Of a DNA stretch of 64,000 nucleotides, positions 59,912-64,000 are shown piece by piece. The stretch comes from Beggiatoa alba B18LD (GTDB taxonomy: Bacteria; Pseudomonadota; Gammaproteobacteria; Beggiatoales; Beggiatoaceae): the NCBI RefSeq assembly GCF_000245015.1, contig NZ_JH600070.1, positions 575,594-639,593 of the forward strand. Reading direction: 5' to 3'. The position numbers and the translations under genes are program-made. The first letter of the stretch is position 1, and every line of letters begins with the position of its first letter. A model generated the notes under the pieces. The model saw only the letters and a list, made by a program, of their open reading frames with translations, was not told where the DNA came from and did no database searches.

Positions 59912-60733
59912 TTACGGTATTGCCGTTGCGGGACGACCTGCTTTACGTAAAATGCCACGTTGAGGGTCATAACCAACAACTGCCAGTATGAAAAAGAGCA
60001 AAAATGTACCGACAACCACTAAGCAAGAAACCATGTTGAAGTGACCATATAAGGCAAAGCGAATAAATTCTACTGCATGGGTAAACGGATTATAGCTTGC
60101 AAGCCAATGTATCCATTTTGCGCCTGACTCCTCCAATTTCCACAAAGGATACAAGGCAGAAGAAATAAAAAACATGGGGAAAATCACAAAATTCATTGTT
60201 CCCGCAAAGTTCTCTAACTGCTTGATATGTACAGATAATAGCAATCCTAATGCACCCAGCATCATACCGCTTAATATGATAGGAATTAATGCATAAAGCC
60301 AACCTATTAGCGGAATATCAACCTTATACAACCATGTGATCATTAAAAAAGCATAAACTTGTAACACCGACAATAAGGTGCCTGCACAAAGTTTACAAAA
60401 TAAGAGATACCAACGTGGTAACGGTGCCGTCAACAATAAACGCATCATCCCCATCTCTTTGTCATATACCATCGATAAAGATGACTGCATCCCATTGAAT
60501 AACAAAGTCATTCCCAGCAAACCTGGTACGGCATACACTTGATATTCAATATAAGTTTCATAAGGGGGAATGATGGACACACCAAACACATTTTGAAAAC
60601 CCGCTGCAAAAACAACAAGCCAGAGGGTAGGACGGACAAGCGCAGACAGTAAGCGTCCTGTTTGCGTGGTGAATTTAATAATTTCACGACTAGAAACGGC
60701 AATGAGTGCTTGTAATGCATGGCTTAATGTCAT
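59912..60733 (-). CDS. ABC-2 type permease, no adjacent ATPase
   Basis: A 273-residue membrane protein of the NodJ/DrrB-type group with six helices. RLLSALVRPTLWLVVFAAGF, YVVPG-like YAVPGLLGMTLLFNGMQSSL, YDKEMGMMRLLLTAPLPRWY (the conserved cytoplasmic loop E-x-G-x5-L-L-x-A-P-L) and ISSALYPLWKLEESGAKWIH are visible. The ATG at 60733 is chosen over one 39 codons earlier because AGAGAGGAAATA directly precedes it. No ATPase gene is in the neighbourhood; a DUF1028 gene follows. Confidence 0.88.
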   Translation of the reverse strand: MTLSHALQALIAVSSREIIKFTTQTGRLLSALVRPTLWLVVFAAGFQNVFGVSIIPPYETYIEYQVYAVPGLLGMTLLFNGMQSSLSMVYDKEMGMMRLLLTAPLPRWYLLFCKLCAGTLLSVLQVYAFLMITWLYKVDIPLIGWLYALIPIILSGMMLGALGLLLSVHIKQLENFAGTMNFVIFPMFFISSALYPLWKLEESGAKWIHWLASYNPFTHAVEFIRFALYGHFNMVSCLVVVGTFLLFFILAVVGYDPQRGILRKAGRPATAIP

Positions 60734-60894
60734 TATTTCCTCTCTCTTCCTTTGCAACATAAGTGATTTATAGTAAACCGTTGCTCGATAGAGTTCCAAA
60801 TATTTCACATGACATAACGCACTTGTCATTTTTACAGTATTTTGACCCAAGTTCTGCGAGCAAAAAGCTAAATCAGAGGCTTGATAGACTTCTG

Positions 60895-61193
60895 TAACCC
60901 GAGTTCGGCGATATTTATAAAATAAAACAGAGACCTGCTAGGTTTTGAAAACCTAGCAGGTCTTTTTTTGTCTGAATCAGAATTCACAGAATTTTCAGAA
61001 TTAGCAGAATTAAAAAACGTGATTCGCATTATAGTAACCGTACCATAAAGTGATTTAAATCTAGGACTGGCAGTCCTTCGCATCGTTTTATAGTGCGTTT
61101 ACTATAATTTCTTGGTTTAAGGGGTTTAAACTCTGTTAATTCTGGTTCAGACAAATGCTTGTCTTTTTAAAAGAATCTCGCAGAATTTTGGTC
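60895..61193. repeat. Composite palindromic repeat element with nested 73-bp element
   Basis: The left end TAACCCGAGTTCGGCGATAT; hairpin GACCTGCTAGG / CCTAGCAGGTC with seven Ts; dyad TTGTCTGAATCAGAATTCAC (about 60969); the 73-bp element at 61032-61104 between GATTCGCAT and ATTTCTTGG; then the remaining half with GGTTCAGACAA and the right end AATCTCGCAGAATTTTGGT. Another end-like fragment (CCCAAGTTCTGCGAG) lies at 60846. Together these fill the 462 bases upstream of the ABC-2 permease's start and downstream of the sensor kinase. Confidence 0.9.
61032..61104. mobile_element. 73-bp MITE-like element, copy 4, nested in composite repeat
   Basis: Exactly 73 bp with TAGTAACCG and CGTTTACTA ends, flanked by TA at 61030-61031 and 61105-61106. 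The surrounding sequence GATTCGCAT-TA-(element)-TA-ATTTCTTGG corresponds to the uninterrupted GATTCGCATTAATTTCTTGG found on the minus strand within the repeat at 25.1-25.3 kb. This shows that the element inserted at a TA and duplicated it. Confidence 0.93.
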
Positions 61194-61195
61194 AA

Positions 61196-62650
61196 TTAGG
61201 TACGCTTTAGTGGAAATCCAAGAGAAATTTTTAAGCCTTCCTGATTCATCCCTGTACTTAACGTCAATGTTGCTTGATGTAATTCAGCGATGCGTTTCAC
61301 AATGGATAATCCTAATCCACTACCCTTCGTATCTGCATGTCGCCCCCGTTTAAAGCGTTCAAACATTTGTTCGCGTTCTGCTTCAGGAATTCCGATACCG
61401 TTATCTATCACAGCCAGTACGATTTCTTGCGGATTTACCTGAATCGCAACAGTCACAACCCCCAACGGTGGCGTATAACGAATGGCATTATCAACCAAAT
61501 TACGAAGCAGTAAATATAACGCATCGATATTACCCATGATAAAAACAGGCTGTTCACCGCCATCTAAGCCCAAGTCGATATTTTTTTCCTGTGCGGCAGG
61601 CATTTGTTCACCAATCACATCGATAGCGAGTGAGACTAAATCAAGCGGTTTTGTTTCTAAACTAGTTTGTGCATCAATGCGTGCTAAATTCAATAACTGT
61701 GTGACCAGATGTGAAGCTCTATCCATACCCAGCAAGGCTTGCTGAAAGGCTTGATTGCGTTGAGTCTCATCTTTAGCTCGTTGCGCTACTTCAATCTGTG
61801 TTTTTACCCCTGCTAATGGGGTTCGCAATTCATGTGCGGCATCTGCTGTAAAACGGCGTTCATTTTCAAACGCATAGTTAAGCCGATTTAAAAAATGGTT
61901 GAGCGCGTCGAGCAAGGGTTTAATTTCTAAGGGAATAGCTTTTAATTTAATCGGATGTAATTGCGTAGAATCACGTTGCATGATTTCCGTTTGCACTTGA
62001 CGCAACGGCTTTAAACTCTTGCCCACGCTAAACCAAACCATTAAACCAAAAACAGGCAGGGAAAATAAAAATGGACTGAGGACAGAATATAAAATGTCAT
62101 TTAACAATTCATCGCGCACAGCATAGCTTTCGCCTGTTTGTACCACTAATTGACTTTTTGTATCGTAGAGATTGAAAACGCGCCATGTTTGGTCGTTAAT
62201 GTGCTCATCAGAATAACCATAGTCATCCTCTTCATCATCATCATCTTCTTTGTCATCCTCATCACAATGGTCTGCATTGTCTTTAGGTGGTTGAAAACAT
62301 AAATCGGTCGCACGGATAGGCAGCGGAGGGGCAAAGTCAGGCGCGGAAGCAGAGCGAAATTTTTTACCATCCGCAAAATAAACAATAAAAGCAACATTTG
62401 CCTCATAACGATGACCATTGCGATTTTTACGCTTAACAGAGACATCTTGCAGGGCAAAATTTTTAATATCTTCATGATGACGAATAAGACTTAACAGCGT
62501 CCGTGCTGTTTGTGCAAGGGTTGCATCCTGAACCTCTTCAATTTCATGGGCAGCCTCTTGCTCAACCCAAATCACGATAACACCCCAGCACGCCAGAAAA
62601 GTGCTAGCAAGAAACAGCAATAAATATCTACGCAGTGAATAAGTTTTCAT
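61196..62650 (-). CDS. Two-component sensor histidine kinase (QseC/PmrB type) with acidic sensor loop
   Basis: A 484-residue inner-membrane kinase. TM1 is about 9-29 and TM2 about 175-195; the periplasmic region carries DNADHCDEDDKEDDDD and more acids at residues 126-150 (about 18 Asp/Glu in 25), a likely cation or cationic-peptide site (inference). HAMP-like region, then the H-box FTADAAHELRTPLAGVKTQI, N-box LLLRNLVDNAIRYTPP and G-boxes AVIDNGIGIPEAE and GSGLGLSIVKRIAELH. It overlaps the response-regulator gene by four bases; the two form one operon. Confidence 0.94.
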   Translation of the reverse strand: MKTYSLRRYLLLFLASTFLACWGVIVIWVEQEAAHEIEEVQDATLAQTARTLLSLIRHHEDIKNFALQDVSVKRKNRNGHRYEANVAFIVYFADGKKFRSASAPDFAPPLPIRATDLCFQPPKDNADHCDEDDKEDDDDEEDDYGYSDEHINDQTWRVFNLYDTKSQLVVQTGESYAVRDELLNDILYSVLSPFLFSLPVFGLMVWFSVGKSLKPLRQVQTEIMQRDSTQLHPIKLKAIPLEIKPLLDALNHFLNRLNYAFENERRFTADAAHELRTPLAGVKTQIEVAQRAKDETQRNQAFQQALLGMDRASHLVTQLLNLARIDAQTSLETKPLDLVSLAIDVIGEQMPAAQEKNIDLGLDGGEQPVFIMGNIDALYLLLRNLVDNAIRYTPPLGVVTVAIQVNPQEIVLAVIDNGIGIPEAEREQMFERFKRGRHADTKGSGLGLSIVKRIAELHQATLTLSTGMNQEGLKISLGFPLKRT

Positions 62651-63309
62651 GGAGTCGCGTTAATCATATATCCAACCCCTCGCACGTTTTGGATCAAATC
62701 TTTTCCCAATTTTTTACGTAAATGATGAATATAAACTTCTACGGCATTACTTTCTACAAATTCATTCCAACCGTATAAGCTATCTTCTAAACGGGCGCGA
62801 GAAAGAACTTTTCCTTTATTTTCAAGTAATATTTTTAAAATGGCGAATTCTTTCGGCGATAAACTCACTGGCTCATCGGTCAGTGTGACATGATGCGCGG
62901 CAGGGTCTAGGCATAAATCGCCATGCCATAATTTAGGGGTTGCGCGTCCATTGGCACGCCGTAATAAAGCCCGTAATCGAGCTAATAATTCAGTAAAACT
63001 AAAGGGTTTAACCAGATAATCATCAGCACCTGCATCCAATCCTTGTACTCTATCATGAACAGTATCCCGTGCGGTCAACACTAAAACAGGTAGCGTATTA
63101 TCTGCAAGACGTAATTGTTTTAATAAACTTAAACCATCTTTTTTAGGTAAGGCTAAATCTAAAATCAATCCATCATATTGTTCAGCCTGTAACGTATGCT
63201 CTGCATCCTCCGCTGTTTTTACCCAATTGACGGCGTAGCCCTCCTGACTTAATCCAATTTTTAAACCATCTCCAATTAATAAATTATCTTCGACGACGAG
63301 TAAGCGCAT
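62647..63309 (-). CDS. OmpR-family response regulator (QseB/PmrA type)
   Basis: A 220-residue regulator. The receiver has the acidic pair VVEDNLLIG, phospho-acceptor Asp51 in GLILDLALPKKDGLSLL, and Lys in ADDYLVKPFSFTELLARLR. The winged-helix DNA-binding domain has LSPKEFAILKILLENKGKVL, SRARLEDSLYGWNE and VEVYIHHLRKKLGKDLIQNV-type elements. Cognate kinase overlaps its end by four bases. It is preceded, 21 bases away, by the cyclase gene on the same strand. Confidence 0.95.
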   Translation of the reverse strand: MRLLVVEDNLLIGDGLKIGLSQEGYAVNWVKTAEDAEHTLQAEQYDGLILDLALPKKDGLSLLKQLRLADNTLPVLVLTARDTVHDRVQGLDAGADDYLVKPFSFTELLARLRALLRRANGRATPKLWHGDLCLDPAAHHVTLTDEPVSLSPKEFAILKILLENKGKVLSRARLEDSLYGWNEFVESNAVEVYIHHLRKKLGKDLIQNVRGVGYMINATP

Positions 63310-63330
63310 GATGATGAACTCCTTGAGAAA

Positions 63331-64000
63331 TTAAAGGCTAATGACAGGTAAAGGCTCGGCTTTACCCTTCATGTTGATTGTGCGTTGTGTTTGCACAAGT
63401 GGTTTTTGTAACAATTTGTTAAACAGAATTTGAGAAATTAATAATTCATCACGTTGGGCGTGGTCACAAATCCGTTTTGTGGTGTTGACTGTATCGCCAA
63501 TCACATCATAGGCTTTCAGGGTATTTCCCCCTAATAAGCCTTCGACTAATGGCCCTGTGTGTAAGCCAATGCCTACCCCTAATTGATAAGGTGCAAGCAA
63601 TGTTGCAATCTGTGTTTTCAACTGTTGCGCAACTGTTAGAGCAGTTTGTGGGTCAGGAAAAACCATCATGATTTCATCGCCTGTGAGTTTGACTTTAATA
63701 ACGGTGGTATTTATCCAAATTTTTTCAGCAGTTGCGCAATATTGATTCAACATATCAACCACTATTTCAGGGGGATGGCTTTCACTCCAACGGGTAAACC
63801 CGCGAATATCCATAAATAATAGGGTGCGTTCTTTGCGGGTGAGACTGAGTTGATTAGGGTCTATCACCGCGACCGCTAACATATCTTGTCCTAAAAACCA
63901 TTCGGAATAACGGCGTAGTTGTTCGCTGGTTGTGCGAAGCAAGCGGAGAAAGGATTCTGCATTGTATTGAGCAACGCCCAAAATAATGCCGATAAGGGTT
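63331..64000 (-). CDS. Class III adenylate cyclase, N-terminus beyond the right edge
   Basis: The frame is open to the window end (LIGIILGVAQYNAESF just inside), so the upstream, probably membrane-bound, part is cut off. The catalytic domain has metal Asp residues in LLFMDIRGFTRWSE and VKLTGDEIMMVFPDP, Lys in VKLTGDE and Asp in AYDVIGDTVNTTKR. The Lys/Asp pair is the adenine-selective combination, so it probably makes cAMP rather than cGMP. GIGLHTGPLVEGLLGG is the conserved GIHTG-type segment. It is the first of three genes with the two-component pair. Confidence 0.9.
   Translation of the reverse strand, partial: TLIGIILGVAQYNAESFLRLLRTTSEQLRRYSEWFLGQDMLAVAVIDPNQLSLTRKERTLLFMDIRGFTRWSESHPPEIVVDMLNQYCATAEKIWINTTVIKVKLTGDEIMMVFPDPQTALTVAQQLKTQIATLLAPYQLGVGIGLHTGPLVEGLLGGNTLKAYDVIGDTVNTTKRICDHAQRDELLISQILFNKLLQKPLVQTQRTINMKGKAEPLPVISL

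Noticed and set aside
60868-61083. 71-codon minus-strand frame
   Set aside because: Consists of the nested 73-bp element and composite repeat.

Overview
The window looks like a chromosomal segment of an AT-rich, filamentous-type sulfur-oxidising gammaproteobacterium. The closest fit I recognise is a Beggiatoa-like member of the Thiotrichales. This is an inference from gene content (flavocytochrome c sulfide dehydrogenase, a membrane formate dehydrogenase, typical gammaproteobacterial GcvR, SpeA, YciA and QseBC-type genes) and from many intergenic palindromic repeats; no database search was possible. Genes face both ways in short operons. I saw no phage, no CRISPR array and no intact insertion sequence.

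Layout. 0-5.7 kb: ribonucleotide reductase beta (cut by the left edge), nicotinate phosphoribosyltransferase, GcvR, a Bcp peroxiredoxin and an ExeA/DamX-like ATPase. 6-9.7 kb: an ArsR-type regulator, an old-yellow-enzyme reductase, a small membrane protein, and an orphan ABC ATPase overlapping a SipW/ER-type Ser-His peptidase homologue. 9.7-18.7 kb: CoaBC, a TrpD2/YbiB protein, YciA thioesterase, a 1135-residue ammonium transporter fused to PAS-PAS-GGDEF-EAL, and TrkH. 19-23 kb: a pseudopilin, an ABC-2 permease with a membrane-anchored partner, OsmC, a cupin and a glycine-zipper lipoprotein. 23-25.5 kb: SpeA and tRNA-Pro(GGG). 25.7-31.6 kb: a complete formate dehydrogenase operon (TorD-like chaperone, small TAT protein, Cys-type catalytic subunit, Fe-S subunit, tiny lipoprotein, cytochrome b).

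32-46.5 kb is a two-armed exopolysaccharide locus. The leftward arm encodes an outer-membrane barrel, Wza-like export protein, Wzc-like tyrosine autokinase, VpsP-like protein, a TAXI solute-binding protein, a WcaJ-type initiating transferase and a sugar epimerase. The rightward arm encodes an O-antigen ligase/polymerase, an ABC-2 permease without ATPase, a glycosyltransferase, a PF14907-type nucleotidyltransferase and an HlyD adaptor. The arms diverge from a 346-bp region holding several matching palindromes that look like operators.

46.8-54.1 kb: exported proteins including an LprI-like protein, AmiC-type amidase, and a four-gene glycan/membrane cluster (glycosyltransferase, methyltransferase, flippase-like protein, polytopic protein). 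54.3-56 kb: cytochrome c plus FccB sulfide dehydrogenase. 56-61 kb: an M15 peptidase, an AcuI/YhdH oxidoreductase, a DUF1028 protein and another ABC-2 permease. 61.2-64 kb: a class III cyclase (cut by the right edge), response regulator and sensor kinase with a strongly acidic sensor loop.

Two repeat families stand out. The first is a 73-bp MITE-like element (four copies, one truncated) flanked by TA; one copy sits inside another repeat whose empty site is preserved elsewhere in the window, so TA target duplication can be read directly. The second is a composite 190-380 bp element with CTGAGTTCGGCGAG-type inverted ends and two internal hairpins, found about ten times between genes. The most system-like novelty is a possible split export system: ABC ATPase plus Ser-His peptidase at 8.2-9.6 kb, and permease, glycosyltransferase and nucleotidyltransferase at 42-45 kb.
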